Shown: one piece after another, positions 14,622 to 23,933 of the stretch
How the letters are laid out: every line of letters begins with the position of its first letter
How positions within the stretch are numbered: the stretch's first letter is position 1
Assembly (NCBI GenBank): GCA_022760435.1
Contig: JALEFY010000007.1
Location: 1 to 64,000 of the forward strand
DNA: 64,000 nt
Direction of reading: 5' to 3'
Source of the DNA: Neomegalonema sp.
GTDB lineage: Bacteria > Pseudomonadota > Alphaproteobacteria > Rhodobacterales > Rhodobacteraceae
Translations under genes and position numbers: made by a program
The notes under the pieces: generated by a model
What the model saw: only the letters and a program-made list of their open reading frames with translations
Told to the model about the DNA's origin: nothing
Database searches by the model: none

Positions 14622-15650
14622 TCAGTACAGACCTTGCGACTTTTGCAAGGTCAGCGCCTGTATGCTCGCCGGCAAGGGCCAGCGCGGCGCGTCGAGTGCG
14701 ACCTGGGTCGGCATCGGGAATTCATTGAAGAAGGCCGCCGGGTCATACTCGCTCGGCATCCAGTTCGCATCGATCCCGGCAATGACCATGTCCCAATCGG
14801 TCGCCTCATCGAGCTTCTGGCGATAGAGCAAGGCCGTGCCTGCCCCGATCCCGGCATAGAAATCGCGAATGCGATCCGGGATCAGCCCGTCATCATCAAA
14901 GATGCTGCTGCGCTCACTGCCGCTATAGCCCGGTGCAAAGCTCGCGCACGGAATGCCCAGCGCCTCGATCACCGGCATGATCTGCGGGCAGTTTGAGATG
15001 ATCCGGCGACAGGCTCCGATCTCGCGCGCCTTGGCACGCAGCGCCGACAGGGTGGGCGCGCAGTCGAGCTCGATCAGGGTCACGTCACTTGCGTAATCAC
15101 GCCCGATCCCATAGCGGCGCAGCACTGTCCCATCGGTGAGGGTGCGCTCGGCATCGGCGGCGCGCTGCACCACCACCCCGAGCTCATAGGATTTCTCGCT
15201 CTGATCGAAGGGAAGGACCTTTGGTGCGAACCAGGCCGCATCACCATAGATCGGCTGGGTCTCGATCCCATTGACCCGCATCATCGCCGAAGAGAACGGA
15301 CCGCGCAGGGCGTAGATCGCGTATTGGGTGCCGCTGGGCGGGACAAAGCCGCGCGGGGTCTGCATCCGCGTTTCGGGACTGCCGACGAAGCCCGCCCCCC
15401 AGACATGCACCGTGCCTTGCGAGACATTCGAGCCCAGAGTTCCGATGGCGGTCATCCGCTCGACCGGCGTTGCGTTGGTCACGTATTTGATATTGCGCCC
15501 GGCGATGGCAGCCACGATCAACGGGCTCAGCGCCTCGGGAAAGGTTGCGAGCCCTTCTTCCCGCCGCCAATGCAGCGGAACGGTGTCGAGTTCGGGATCG
15601 ACTTCGTAGAAAAGCGGCTCCTCTTGCCCGCCCATCGGCATTTGCAGCAT
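14622..15650 (-). CDS. Polysaccharide pyruvyl transferase-like (ExoV-type) protein
   Basis: A 342-aa protein, start ATG 15650 with GGAGAGAG upstream. It shows the pyruvyl/ketal-transferase pattern: TIGTLGSNVSQGTVHVWGAGFVG near residue 70, a central YGDAAWFAP segment, and a C-terminal ISNCPQIMPVIEALGIP plus FKxxDFY-like IRDFYAGIG. Relatives decorate exopolysaccharide with pyruvate. No signal peptide is seen. There are no other polysaccharide genes adjacent; a glycosyltransferase lies only at 63 kb. The family call is moderate and the substrate unknown. Confidence 0.65.
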   Translation of the reverse strand: MLQMPMGGQEEPLFYEVDPELDTVPLHWRREEGLATFPEALSPLIVAAIAGRNIKYVTNATPVERMTAIGTLGSNVSQGTVHVWGAGFVGSPETRMQTPRGFVPPSGTQYAIYALRGPFSSAMMRVNGIETQPIYGDAAWFAPKVLPFDQSEKSYELGVVVQRAADAERTLTDGTVLRRYGIGRDYASDVTLIELDCAPTLSALRAKAREIGACRRIISNCPQIMPVIEALGIPCASFAPGYSGSERSSIFDDDGLIPDRIRDFYAGIGAGTALLYRQKLDEATDWDMVIAGIDANWMPSEYDPAAFFNEFPMPTQVALDAPRWPLPASIQALTLQKSQGLY

Positions 15651-16160
15651 CTACTCTCTCCACCACCACTTGCCAGATCGCAAAAAGCCCCCGGCTCTTG
15701 CCGCATTGTCAGACGGATGCACGATCTGCGGACCTTGCTGCACCCGGCTTCCTCGGGGCATCGGTCTCGGGCGATCGGTTGGCGAGCAGAGGGTACCGGC
15801 CACGGATCAGCCCCGGTCGGATCACCATGTCGGCGACACGATCGATTTGGCGGCGACGCGATCGGCCTGCGGTCTGCCCATTTTGCCTCGGTCTCGACAC
15901 AATGCGACTGCTTAAGCGCACACACGCTGAATGTATGTGTTTTCAAGCCTGTTGTGACAATGGTTTATGTGCGCCCTCGGGCATTTTGACGGCGAGAAAA
16001 TGCTCCAGGCCGCCAAGCTTGGCATAAAGGTCACTTAATTTGCGCGGCGACCCCTAAGCCACCCTCAAGGCCCCTTGCCGGGCCTGTCATCGACGACAAG
16101 TTCCGATCGTGGAACGGGGGCAGGGTTCAACTGCCCCCAAGTTAACGGCCAATCCGGAAA
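15651..16160. other. Intergenic, no gene seen
   Basis: About 510 bases without a supportable gene. Open frames on both strands are short, Arg/Cys/Ser-rich and without ribosome sites. The right half is less GC-rich. It may hold the promoter of the pyruvyltransferase-like gene and remnants of a decayed gene. Confidence 0.6.
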
Positions 16161-16373
16161 TCAAGCCGTCTTGCGCAGCGGCGCGGCGGGCAGCTCGAGC
16201 GATTGCACCATCTGGCGAGAGGCTGCTTCAATCGGGCCGGTCCAGAGCGGATGCGCCATCACTTCGGCGCGCGTTCCGCGAAAAGAAGCGCCACATTCGG
16301 CGCAGCTCACTTCGTAATCGCTCAACTCGCCAACGCAGCGGAAATAGGTGTTGTTATGGGTGCAACGTGTCAT
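16161..16373 (-). CDS. Small Cys-containing hypothetical protein
   Basis: A 70-aa protein from ATG 16373. The sequence MTRCTHNNTYFRC, then YEVSCAECGASF, suggests a small zinc ribbon built from CTHN...C and CxxC, followed by a helical tail. The DNA before the ATG (AAAGGGGG) is purine-rich and can serve as a ribosome site. I recognise no family. It lies alone between two non-coding stretches, so confidence is moderate. Confidence 0.5.
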   Translation of the reverse strand: MTRCTHNNTYFRCVGELSDYEVSCAECGASFRGTRAEVMAHPLWTGPIEAASRQMVQSLELPAAPLRKTA

Positions 16374-16661
16374 GCCTGACCCCCTTTTAATCCTGTCCCG
16401 AAACCAATGAACGCAATTTTGTCGAAGCACACAATGTGCCAGTTTTGCACCGCACAACGGCTTGGCTGATATGCAACGACAAATCGCATAGACAAATTTC
16501 TTGTGCAAATTCGCATACGGTCCCAACGTCATCCGAGCATTTCTGTTCCCGACAATTTTCGGGACGACACTCCAAACCGGCATAGCGCGCGGCGTCCTTC
16601 TGAAACGAAAAACGCCCTGACAATGCAGAGCGCTTCATGTCCATTTAATGACGCGTCGGGC

Positions 16662-18077
16662 TTAGCGCGACAGCCACAATTCCACACGGCGGTTCTTCGC
16701 GCGTCCGTCTTCGCTGTCATTGCAAGCAACAGGCGACAGCGTAGAGCGGGTTTCTACCTGGAGCCGGGCACGATCAAAGTCCTGACCGACCATCTGCACG
16801 AGGATTGCCCGCTCGACCGATTCGGCCCGCGCCCGCGCCAGACCCAGATTGCTCTGATACCCGCCAATGCTGTCGGCAAAGCCGATCAGGCGCGCAGTCA
16901 CTCCCTTGTTCTCAGGGCGTTGCAGGAAGCGGGCAACCCGTCCGGCATCGACCAGAGCCTTGGTATCGAGCAAGGATTTTGCAAACTCGAACCGGAAGGT
17001 CGTCGAGGCACGCGAATACCCACGCAGGGACAGGTTGAAATCGCGCAAGGCAGCGAGCTCTTCGGTCGACATGGAGGGCGAGAAGGAATTGGCCAGGCGC
17101 TCAAGCTGCGCGTCCGCTTCCTGCGTGCGCACCGATTGATCGACGAAACCAACCTTCGAGATGATCGGCTGCGCGTCATCCGAAACCGCATAGGCAAGCA
17201 GCGATTGCGCCATCGGCTTTTTCGGCTTGTCGGCGGTGTAAAGGTACAGACGGCGACCGAGCGGGTACTCTTCTGCCTTCACATTGAACTGGGTCGGGAA
17301 GATCTCCATGCCACAAGACAGGCGGATCGAGAGGGTCTTGGCCAGATCCGAATAGGCCAGCGCGGTGAAACCGATGGCATTGGGATCCGCGGCAACATCG
17401 CGTGCGAGCTGCTCATTCGACTCATAGCGCCGCGCACCATCGACCAGATCCACGTTTGCGGGCTTGAGCACCAGCGATTTGAACGTGTCATAAGTGCCCG
17501 ACTTGTTGTCGCGCGCATAGACCGTCACCGGCGCCGCAGGCAGACCCAGTTCGGACCAGTTGCTGATCTCGCCCGAGAACAGCTTGGCGATCTCCTCCAT
17601 CGACAGTGCATTCAGCGGATTGCGGTTGCTCACGATCACCGCGAGACCATCGAGGGCGAGGACGTGCTCGCTCTCCTTGCCGCGCGCATCGGCAACCCCA
17701 GCCAGGGCTGCCATGGCCTCAACTTCCTTGTCCTTGATGCGGCGCGAGGACATGCCGATCTCGGCTTGACCGGCCATCAGCCCCTTGAAACTGGTCGATG
17801 AGCCATGGCGTTGCAGGTCGATCGTCGCGGCGGTGTCGCGATCGCGGCGAATGATGACGGTGACTTCTTCCTGGATCTCGCTGGGCTGCTCGACAGCCTG
17901 CAAGCCATTCGCCTCCGAAAACCCTTCGATCAGCGCCGGCATCAGGTTCGCGCCAACGGTATTCGAGCCATGGATCCCGAAATCGTTCTCCTGAGTGACG
18001 CCCAGGCCAGGCGCAGCGAGGATGAGCCCAGCGGCCAGCGCCGACGCTCTTGGGAATTGAGACAGGATTGAAAACAT
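16662..18077 (-). CDS. Phosphate-binding (PstS-like) protein fused to OmpA domain
   Basis: A 471-aa protein with an N-terminal signal peptide (ASALAAGLILAAPGLG, about residues 10-25). Residues about 30-300 are a PstS-like periplasmic ligand-binding domain (GIHGSNTVGANLMPALIEGF; SSTSFKGLMAGQAEIGMSSRRIKDKE; YARDNKSGTYDTFKSLVL). Residues about 345-471 are an OmpA-type peptidoglycan-binding domain (LIGFADSIGGYQSNLGLARARAESV, and the ending RAKNRRVELWLSR). The fusion would hold an anion-binding module at the cell wall. The start at ATG 18077 gives a proper signal peptide; a longer frame exists. It is divergent from glcD over 264 bp. Confidence 0.85.
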   Translation of the reverse strand: MFSILSQFPRASALAAGLILAAPGLGVTQENDFGIHGSNTVGANLMPALIEGFSEANGLQAVEQPSEIQEEVTVIIRRDRDTAATIDLQRHGSSTSFKGLMAGQAEIGMSSRRIKDKEVEAMAALAGVADARGKESEHVLALDGLAVIVSNRNPLNALSMEEIAKLFSGEISNWSELGLPAAPVTVYARDNKSGTYDTFKSLVLKPANVDLVDGARRYESNEQLARDVAADPNAIGFTALAYSDLAKTLSIRLSCGMEIFPTQFNVKAEEYPLGRRLYLYTADKPKKPMAQSLLAYAVSDDAQPIISKVGFVDQSVRTQEADAQLERLANSFSPSMSTEELAALRDFNLSLRGYSRASTTFRFEFAKSLLDTKALVDAGRVARFLQRPENKGVTARLIGFADSIGGYQSNLGLARARAESVERAILVQMVGQDFDRARLQVETRSTLSPVACNDSEDGRAKNRRVELWLSR

Positions 18078-18341
18078 AGGAACCACCCGCAATTTATTGC
18101 TCGAGGAAACGAGCCCACACTGACCTTGTCCGCTAATCTCCGGTTGCGACAATGTCATGACAAGTCGCGGTAATCACTGCCCGATAGCGCAATTCGACGC
18201 AAGCATGGCGCTTCGCTCTCTCGATTGCCGGGAGTTTGGGCGTGGATCGGCATTTGCCCATGAAATGAGCGCGATCAGCGCTTGCCAAAACAGGGTGTTT
18301 GGTAATATTTTAAGACCAATCACCGGAAAACGAGGCCAATC

Positions 18342-19793
18342 ATGCAAATGCCCGCGCCCAATGCCGAGATCCTGGCGAATCGTCCAGCGGTCCTGAGCCG
18401 ATTGCGCGATACCCTCCCCAAAGGAGCGGTGATCAGCGATCCGGCCGAGCTCAAGGCCTATGAGTGCGATGCGCTCTCGGCCTATCGCCAGACGCCGCTG
18501 GGCGTGTGCCTCGCCAGCAGCACCGAGGAAGTCGCCGCGGTGCTGAAGATCTGCCATGAGATGGATGTGCCGGTGGTGCCGCGCGGGGCCGGGACCTCGC
18601 TCGCGGGTGGCTCGATGCCCACCGCCGACAGCATCATCCTCGGCGTTGCCAAGATGAGCGATGTGCTCGAGATCGACACCGCCAACCGCGTGGTGCATGT
18701 GCAAACCGGGATCACCAATCTGGCGGTCACCGGCGCGGTGCAGGGGGAGGGGTTCTTCTACGCCCCCGACCCCAGCTCACAACTCGCCTGCGCCATCGCT
18801 GGCAATATCGCGATGAATTCCGGCGGCGCGCATTGCCTCAAATACGGGGTGACGACCAACAACCTGCTCGGCGTGCGGCTGGTGCTGATGGATGGCAGCG
18901 TGCTCACCCTGGGCGGGCCGCATCTGAGCGAGGGCGGGCTCGATCTGCTCGGCCTGATCTGCGGCTCGGAGGGGCAACTGGGCGTGGTCACCGAAGCCTG
19001 GCTGCGCATCATCGCCAGCCCCGAGGGCGCGCGCCCGATCCTGATGGGGTTCGAGAGCTCCGAGGTTGCTGGCGCCTGCGTCGCCGACATCATCCGCGAA
19101 GGCGTGCTGCCGGTGGCGCTCGAGTTCATGGACGGCCCCGCCATCGCGGCGTGCGAGGCCTTCGCCAAGGCCGGCTATCCGCTCGATGCCGAGGCGCTGC
19201 TGATCGTCGAGGTCGAGGGCTCCCCGGCCGAGATCGACAGCCAGCTTGCCCGGATCAAGGCGATCGCCGAGCGGCACAACCCGCTGACCATCCGCGAAAG
19301 CCGCTCGGAGGCCGAGTCGCTGGCGATCTGGAAGGGGCGCAAGTCCGCCTTCGGGGCGATGGGGCAGATCTCGGACTACATGTGCCTCGACGGCACGATC
19401 CCGGTGGGCGAGCTGCCGCGCGTCTTGCGCCGGATCAGCGAGATGTCCGAGCAATTCGGGCTCAAGGTCGCCAATATCTTCCATGCCGGTGATGGCAACA
19501 TGCATCCGCTGATCCTGTTCAACGCCAACAAGCCCGGCGATCTGGAGCTGTGCGAGCGCTTCGGGGCCGAGATCCTGAAGCTCTGCGTCGAGGTCGGCGG
19601 CTGCCTGACCGGCGAACACGGGGTTGGGGTGGAAAAGCGCGATCTGATGGGCGTGCAGTTCTCGAGCGTGGATCTGGCGCAGCAGATGGCCGTGAAGGAC
19701 GTGTTCGACCCCAAATGGCTGCTGAATGCGGCGAAGGTGTTCCCGCTCAGCGCCTCGGCGGATCGGCTGCGCGCGCAGGAGACGGCGGCATGA
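18342..19793 (+). CDS. glcD: Glycolate oxidase subunit GlcD (FAD-linked)
   Basis: A 483-aa FAD-binding subunit of the membrane-associated glycolate oxidase, which turns glycolate into glyoxylate. The PCMH-type FAD domain shows VVPRGAGTSLAGGS (about residue 82), DPSSQLACAIAGNIAMNSGGAHCLKYG (about 145) and GLICGSEGQLGVVTEAWLRI; the C-terminal cap carries the NIFHAGDGNMHPLILF and GCLTGEHGVGVEKRDLM motifs. It is the first gene of glcDEF and overlaps glcE by ATGA. The start is ATG 18342, with a second in-frame ATG two codons later. Confidence 0.95.
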   Translation: MQMPAPNAEILANRPAVLSRLRDTLPKGAVISDPAELKAYECDALSAYRQTPLGVCLASSTEEVAAVLKICHEMDVPVVPRGAGTSLAGGSMPTADSIILGVAKMSDVLEIDTANRVVHVQTGITNLAVTGAVQGEGFFYAPDPSSQLACAIAGNIAMNSGGAHCLKYGVTTNNLLGVRLVLMDGSVLTLGGPHLSEGGLDLLGLICGSEGQLGVVTEAWLRIIASPEGARPILMGFESSEVAGACVADIIREGVLPVALEFMDGPAIAACEAFAKAGYPLDAEALLIVEVEGSPAEIDSQLARIKAIAERHNPLTIRESRSEAESLAIWKGRKSAFGAMGQISDYMCLDGTIPVGELPRVLRRISEMSEQFGLKVANIFHAGDGNMHPLILFNANKPGDLELCERFGAEILKLCVEVGGCLTGEHGVGVEKRDLMGVQFSSVDLAQQMAVKDVFDPKWLLNAAKVFPLSASADRLRAQETAA

Positions 19794-19849
19794 ATACCGA
19801 GACCACGAGCACCGACACCATGAGCACCGACACCATGAATACCGAGACC
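19790..19849 (+). repeat. 15-bp tandem repeat over the glcE start codon
   Basis: Four 15-bp units run from 19790: ATGAATACCGAGACC, ACGAGCACCGACACC, ATGAGCACCGACACC and ATGAATACCGAGACC. Units 1 and 4 are identical and units 2 and 3 differ by one base. They encode MNTET-TSTDT-MSTDT-MNTET. Copy number changes would keep the frame and add or remove start codons. Confidence 0.9.
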
Positions 19850-21034
19850 TTGGCCCAGACACCCGTCGCCGCCCTGCAACCGGCGGACGAGGCGGAACTG
19901 GCCGCGCTGATCGCCGAGGCCGCCGCATCCGGCACGGCGCTGGAGATCATCGGTGGCGGCTCCAAACGCGGCATCGGCAAGCCGGTCGCGGCATCCCAGC
20001 GCCTCTCGAGCGCCGCGCTCACCGGCATTACCCTCTATGAGCCCGGCGCGCTGACCCTGGTCGCAAAGGCGGGCACGCCGCTCGCGACGATCGAGGCCGC
20101 GCTGCTGGCCGAGAACCAGCGCCTGCCCTTCGAACCGATGGACTACCGCCCGTTGCTCGGCTCCGCTGGCACCGAGCCCACCCTGGGCGGCATGGTCGCC
20201 GCCAATGTCTGCGGCCCGCGCCGCATTCAGGCCGGGGCCTGCCGCGACAGCCTGATCGGCGTGCGCTTCGTCAATGGGCGCGGCGCCTGCATCAAATCCG
20301 GCGGGCGGGTGATGAAGAATGTCACCGGCTATGACCTCGTGAAGCTGATGGCTGGCAGCTATGGCACGCTCGGGGTGCTCAGCGAAGCTTCCTTCAAGCT
20401 GCTGCCGCGCCCCGAGAGCGTGGAGACCCTGATCCTGCATGGGCTCGACGAGGCGGCGGCGGTCGCGGTGCTGTGCGAGGCGCTGGGCTCGCCCTTCGAT
20501 GTCACCGGTGCCGCGCATCTGCCGGGCGAGACCCCGCGCACCCTGATCCGTGTCGAGGGCTTTGCCGACAGCACCGCCTATCGCGCCGGGCAGCTTCGTG
20601 ACCGGCTCGCCCATCACGCTCATGCCGAGATCGCCTCGGACGCCGACAGCAACGCAGCGCTCTGGCGCTCCGTGCGCGATGTCGAGCCCTTCGCCGGGCA
20701 AAGCGGTGCCGTCTGGCGGCTATCGCTCAAGCCGACCGATGGGCCAAAGGTCGTCGCGCAGATCCGCACCAAGCGCGAGGCACAGGCGCTCTATGATTGG
20801 GGCGGCGGACTGGTCTGGCTGCTGACCTCCGATCTCGAGGACGCCGGTGCCGAGCAGATCCGCGCTGCGGCGGCGCAGGTGGGCGGCGATGCGAGCCTGA
20901 TCCGGGCCAGCGAGCCCTTGCGCATGCGTGTGCCGACCTTTCCGCCGCAAGCGCCGATGATCGCCAAACTCACCGCCGGGCTCCGGGCGCAGTTCGACCC
21001 GGCTGGCATCCTCAATCCCGGCCGGATGGGCTGA
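19790..21034 (+). CDS. glcE: Glycolate oxidase subunit GlcE
   Basis: A 414-aa FAD-domain subunit of glycolate oxidase. LEIIGGGSKRGIGKP (about residue 50), LGSAGTEPTLGGMVAANVCGPRRIQAGACRDSLIG and KNVTGYDLVKLMAGSYGTLGVLSEASFKL are the family's FAD-binding blocks. The first codons are a 15-bp tandem repeat that provides three in-frame ATGs (19790, 19820, 19835), so the true start is uncertain; the first overlaps the glcD stop. Family members usually begin near the ALQPADEAEL segment, which suggests the repeat adds a dispensable leader. The gene leads into glcF with a 12-bp gap. Confidence 0.93.
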   Translation: MNTETTSTDTMSTDTMNTETLAQTPVAALQPADEAELAALIAEAAASGTALEIIGGGSKRGIGKPVAASQRLSSAALTGITLYEPGALTLVAKAGTPLATIEAALLAENQRLPFEPMDYRPLLGSAGTEPTLGGMVAANVCGPRRIQAGACRDSLIGVRFVNGRGACIKSGGRVMKNVTGYDLVKLMAGSYGTLGVLSEASFKLLPRPESVETLILHGLDEAAAVAVLCEALGSPFDVTGAAHLPGETPRTLIRVEGFADSTAYRAGQLRDRLAHHAHAEIASDADSNAALWRSVRDVEPFAGQSGAVWRLSLKPTDGPKVVAQIRTKREAQALYDWGGGLVWLLTSDLEDAGAEQIRAAAAQVGGDASLIRASEPLRMRVPTFPPQAPMIAKLTAGLRAQFDPAGILNPGRMG

Positions 21035-21046
21035 GAAAGACCTTTC

Positions 21047-22345
21047 ATGCAAACCAGTTTCACCGACGAGCAGTTGCGCGACCCGGACATGGCGGTCTCC
21101 AACCAGATCCTGCGCACCTGCGTGCATTGCGGCTTTTGCACCGCGACCTGCCCGACCTATCAGCTCCTGGGCGATGAGCTCGACAGCCCGCGCGGGCGGA
21201 TTTACCTGATCAAGCAGATGCTCGAGGAGGGCCGGGCGGCGGATGCGCAGACGGTCAAGCATGTCGATCGCTGCCTGTCATGCCTTTCGTGCATGAGCAC
21301 CTGCCCCTCGGGCGTGCATTACATGCATCTGGTCGATCACGCCCGCGCCTGGATCGAGCAGACCTACAAGCGCCCGTTCTCCGATCGCACCTTGCGCACC
21401 TTCCTCGCCTGGCTGCTCCCCAAGCCGCGCCTGTTCGCGGTGGCGATGTTCGGGGCGAAATTTGCCAAGCCGATCCGGCGGCTGGTGCCGGGCAAGCTCG
21501 GCAAGATGATCGCGCTCGCCCCGGCGAAGGTCTATGGGCCGACGGATCTCGACCGCGCGCAGGTGATCCCGGCCAAAGGTGCGCGCAAGATGCGGGTGGC
21601 GATGCTCACCGGCTGCGCGCAAAAGGCGCTGGCGCCGCAGATCAACGAAGCAACCGTGCGCCTGCTCACCCGCCATGGCGCCGAAGTGGTGATTGCCGAC
21701 GGGATCGGCTGCTGCGGCGCGCTCACCCATCACATGGGCAAGACCGACGCCTCGCACGCGGCGGCAGCGGCCAATATCCGCGCCTGGGCGGCGCAGATGG
21801 ATGGCGAGGGGCTCGATGCGATCGTCATCAACGCCTCTGGCTGCGGCACGACGGTGAAGGATTACGGGCATATGTTTCGCGAGGATGCGGCGCTGGCCGC
21901 AGACGCAGCGCGGGTGGCCGCCATCACCCGCGATATCTCGGAAGTGATGAGCGATCTGGGCCTCTCCCCGACCGGCAAGGCCCCTCGCCTGCGCGTTGCC
22001 TATCACGCCGCCTGCTCGCTTCAGCATGGCCAGCAGATCAAGACCGCGCCCAAGGACCTGCTGAAAGCCGCCGGGTTCGAGGTCGTCGAGCCCGCGGAGA
22101 GCCATCTGTGCTGCGGCTCCGCCGGCACCTATAATCTGCTGCAACCCGAGCTCGCCGATCAGCTCAAGGCCCGAAAAGTGGCGCATTTGGAGGCGAAGGC
22201 TCCGCAGGTGATCGCCGCTGGCAATATCGGTTGCATCACCCAGATCGGATCGGGCACCAGGGTCCCGGTCGTGCATACGGTGGAGCTTCTCGATTGGGCC
22301 ACGGGTGGAGAAAAACCGGAAAGTCTGGCGCTGCATTCGTTCTAG
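21047..22345 (+). CDS. glcF: Glycolate oxidase iron-sulfur subunit GlcF
   Basis: A 432-aa subunit passing electrons from glycolate oxidase toward the quinone pool. Two 4Fe-4S clusters are visible: C25-C28-C31-C35 (CVHCGFCTATC followed by Pro) and, near residue 80, CLSCLSCMSTC followed by Pro. The C-terminal half holds two CCG-type domains (GIGCCGALTHHMG; CxxxH...ESHLCCGSAGTYNLLQ), typical of heterodisulfide reductase-like subunits. Its last 52 bases are shared with the proposed TTG start of the protease gene in another frame. Confidence 0.95.
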   Translation: MQTSFTDEQLRDPDMAVSNQILRTCVHCGFCTATCPTYQLLGDELDSPRGRIYLIKQMLEEGRAADAQTVKHVDRCLSCLSCMSTCPSGVHYMHLVDHARAWIEQTYKRPFSDRTLRTFLAWLLPKPRLFAVAMFGAKFAKPIRRLVPGKLGKMIALAPAKVYGPTDLDRAQVIPAKGARKMRVAMLTGCAQKALAPQINEATVRLLTRHGAEVVIADGIGCCGALTHHMGKTDASHAAAAANIRAWAAQMDGEGLDAIVINASGCGTTVKDYGHMFREDAALAADAARVAAITRDISEVMSDLGLSPTGKAPRLRVAYHAACSLQHGQQIKTAPKDLLKAAGFEVVEPAESHLCCGSAGTYNLLQPELADQLKARKVAHLEAKAPQVIAAGNIGCITQIGSGTRVPVVHTVELLDWATGGEKPESLALHSF

Positions 22346-23085
22346 GCGGCTTGCTGAGCCTCGTGCTCGGCATCGGCGCGGCGCAGGCGGAGCAGCCCAA
22401 TCTGATGCCGGGCCTTGTCGGCGCCGATGATCGCAAGATCGCCGCGCTCGAGCCGTGGATGGATGCGGTCGGGCGACTCAACCTGCCCGGCGGCGGCTTT
22501 TGCACCGCCACGCTGATCGCGCCGGATGTGGTGCTGACCGCCGCCCATTGCCTGATCTTCGCGCGCACCGGCAAAGTGATGCCCGCCGACCGGATCCATT
22601 TTCTCGCCGGCTATCGCAAGGGCGACTATCGCGCCCACCGCATCGGGGAGCAGGCGCAGATCCCAGCCACCTATCTGGCGGGCGTGGCGCAGCGCCGCTC
22701 GCTGGCGCAGCATGACATTGCCCTCGTCCACCTCGCCGAGCCGATTACCGAGATCCAACCGCTCTCGCTGGCAAAATTGCCGCCCATCGAGCGCGCCCTC
22801 TCCACGCTCTCCTATGCCCGCGATCGCTCGGAACTGCCGAGCATCGAGCGCGGCTGCCACCGCCTTGCCCCCAAGGATGACCCGACCCGCTCGGGCTCGC
22901 TGTTCGCCACCGATTGCGATGTGAATTTCGGCGCCTCTGGCGGCCCGCTGCTGCTCGAACAAGCGGGCGAGGCCAAAGTGCTCGCGGTGATGATCGCCTA
23001 TCAACGCAAAGGCGCACGGGTGCGCACCCTCGCGGTCGAGGCGCTCGACTGGGCGCACCAAGCCCTTCAAAACAAAGCGCAATAA
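22294..23085 (+). CDS. Secreted trypsin-like serine protease
   Basis: A 263-aa protein with a signal peptide (GAAFVLGGLLSLVLGIGAAQA, cleavage about residue 32) and an S1/chymotrypsin fold: VVLTAAHCLIF (catalytic His), AQHDIALVHLAEPI (Asp) and NFGASGGPLLLEQ (Ser). Four or more Cys suggest disulfides. No ATG gives the signal peptide; TTG 22294 has GGAG seven to eight bases upstream, so I prefer it. That places the start 52 bases inside glcF, making translational coupling likely. The substrate is unknown. It could be a periplasmic quality-control or exported protease. Confidence 0.85.
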   Translation: MGHGWRKTGKSGAAFVLGGLLSLVLGIGAAQAEQPNLMPGLVGADDRKIAALEPWMDAVGRLNLPGGGFCTATLIAPDVVLTAAHCLIFARTGKVMPADRIHFLAGYRKGDYRAHRIGEQAQIPATYLAGVAQRRSLAQHDIALVHLAEPITEIQPLSLAKLPPIERALSTLSYARDRSELPSIERGCHRLAPKDDPTRSGSLFATDCDVNFGASGGPLLLEQAGEAKVLAVMIAYQRKGARVRTLAVEALDWAHQALQNKAQ

Positions 23086-23237
23086 TTTTCGCCCTACCCC
23101 TCTTGATCGGATTGGGCACTTTTCCCAGATCTGTGCTGTCAGGCGCCGCCGAGCGGGTCTGACACATCCGGCGCGTCCCGAGCTATGGCTCAGATGGGAG
23201 CGCCACCAACGTGTATTGCTTCTATGGAGAATACAGC

Positions 23238-23705
23238 ATGCGTACTGTTGACCTGACCCCGCTTTACCGCTCCACCGTTGGCTTCGACCGCATGGCCAAC
23301 ATGCTCGACACGATGCTGAGCGGCGAGGTTCAGAACCCCACCTATCCCCCGTATAACATTGAGCGCACCGGCGAAAATGCCTATCGCATCACACTGGCCG
23401 TGGCCGGGTTTGCCGAGGAAGAGCTCTCGATCGAGAGCAAGGACGGCGAGCTCGTTATTGCAGGTGCGAAGCCCGACAAGACCACCGAGGAAGGCGTGCA
23501 GATCCTGCATCGCGGCATTGCCGAGCGCAATTTCGAGCGCCGGTTCAAGCTCGCCGATCATGTGAAGGCGACCGATGCGACCCTGCGCAACGGCCTCTTG
23601 CATGTCGAACTGGTGCGCGAAGTGCCTGAAGCGCTGAAACCGCGTCGCATTTCGATCCAGTCTTCGGCAGAACATCAGAGCGCCGAACCCGCTCTGGTTG
23701 AGTAA
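23238..23705 (+). CDS. Small heat-shock protein (Hsp20/IbpA type)
   Basis: A 155-aa ATP-independent holdase. MRTVDLTPLYRSTVGFDRMANMLD is the IbpA-type N-terminus; an alpha-crystallin domain spans residues about 40-130 (YNIERTGENAYRITLAVAGFAEEELSIESKDGELVIAG; RNFERRFKLADHVKATDATLRNGLLHVEL), and the tail carries PRRISIQ, the I-x-I/V-type motif for oligomerisation. The ATG 23238 has GGAG nine bases upstream. It is monocistronic and followed by a hairpin. Heat-shock control is expected for the family but no promoter was identified. Confidence 0.92.
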   Translation: MRTVDLTPLYRSTVGFDRMANMLDTMLSGEVQNPTYPPYNIERTGENAYRITLAVAGFAEEELSIESKDGELVIAGAKPDKTTEEGVQILHRGIAERNFERRFKLADHVKATDATLRNGLLHVELVREVPEALKPRRISIQSSAEHQSAEPALVE

Positions 23706-23746
23706 TCACCAGCGCACACTCACTTAGAAACCTGAAGCGCCATTGG

Positions 23747-23774
23747 AGCCCCATTCTCAGCCGAGGATGGGGCT
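23747..23774 (+). terminator. Hairpin after hsp20
   Basis: AGCCCCAT (23747-23754) pairs with ATGGGGCT (23767-23774), an 8-bp stem with a 12-base loop. Only a short T-rich tail follows, so it is a weak terminator candidate. Confidence 0.5.
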
Positions 23775-23933
23775 TCTTGCGCCACATCTGCGCTTTTGCA
23801 GGTGAAACAGTTTTTCATTTTCCATCCATTTCGCTTGACCTTTCGTCATACTCTCGTTCAGCTAAAGGGACAAAGCTACCGTGCCCGATACAAAATGAGG
23901 CGCGGAAAACAAATGGATAGGGAGGAAACGCCG

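Noticed and set aside
15527..16027. Genes in the 15.7-16.1 kb gap
   Set aside because: Frames on both strands are low quality with no ribosome site or family pattern.
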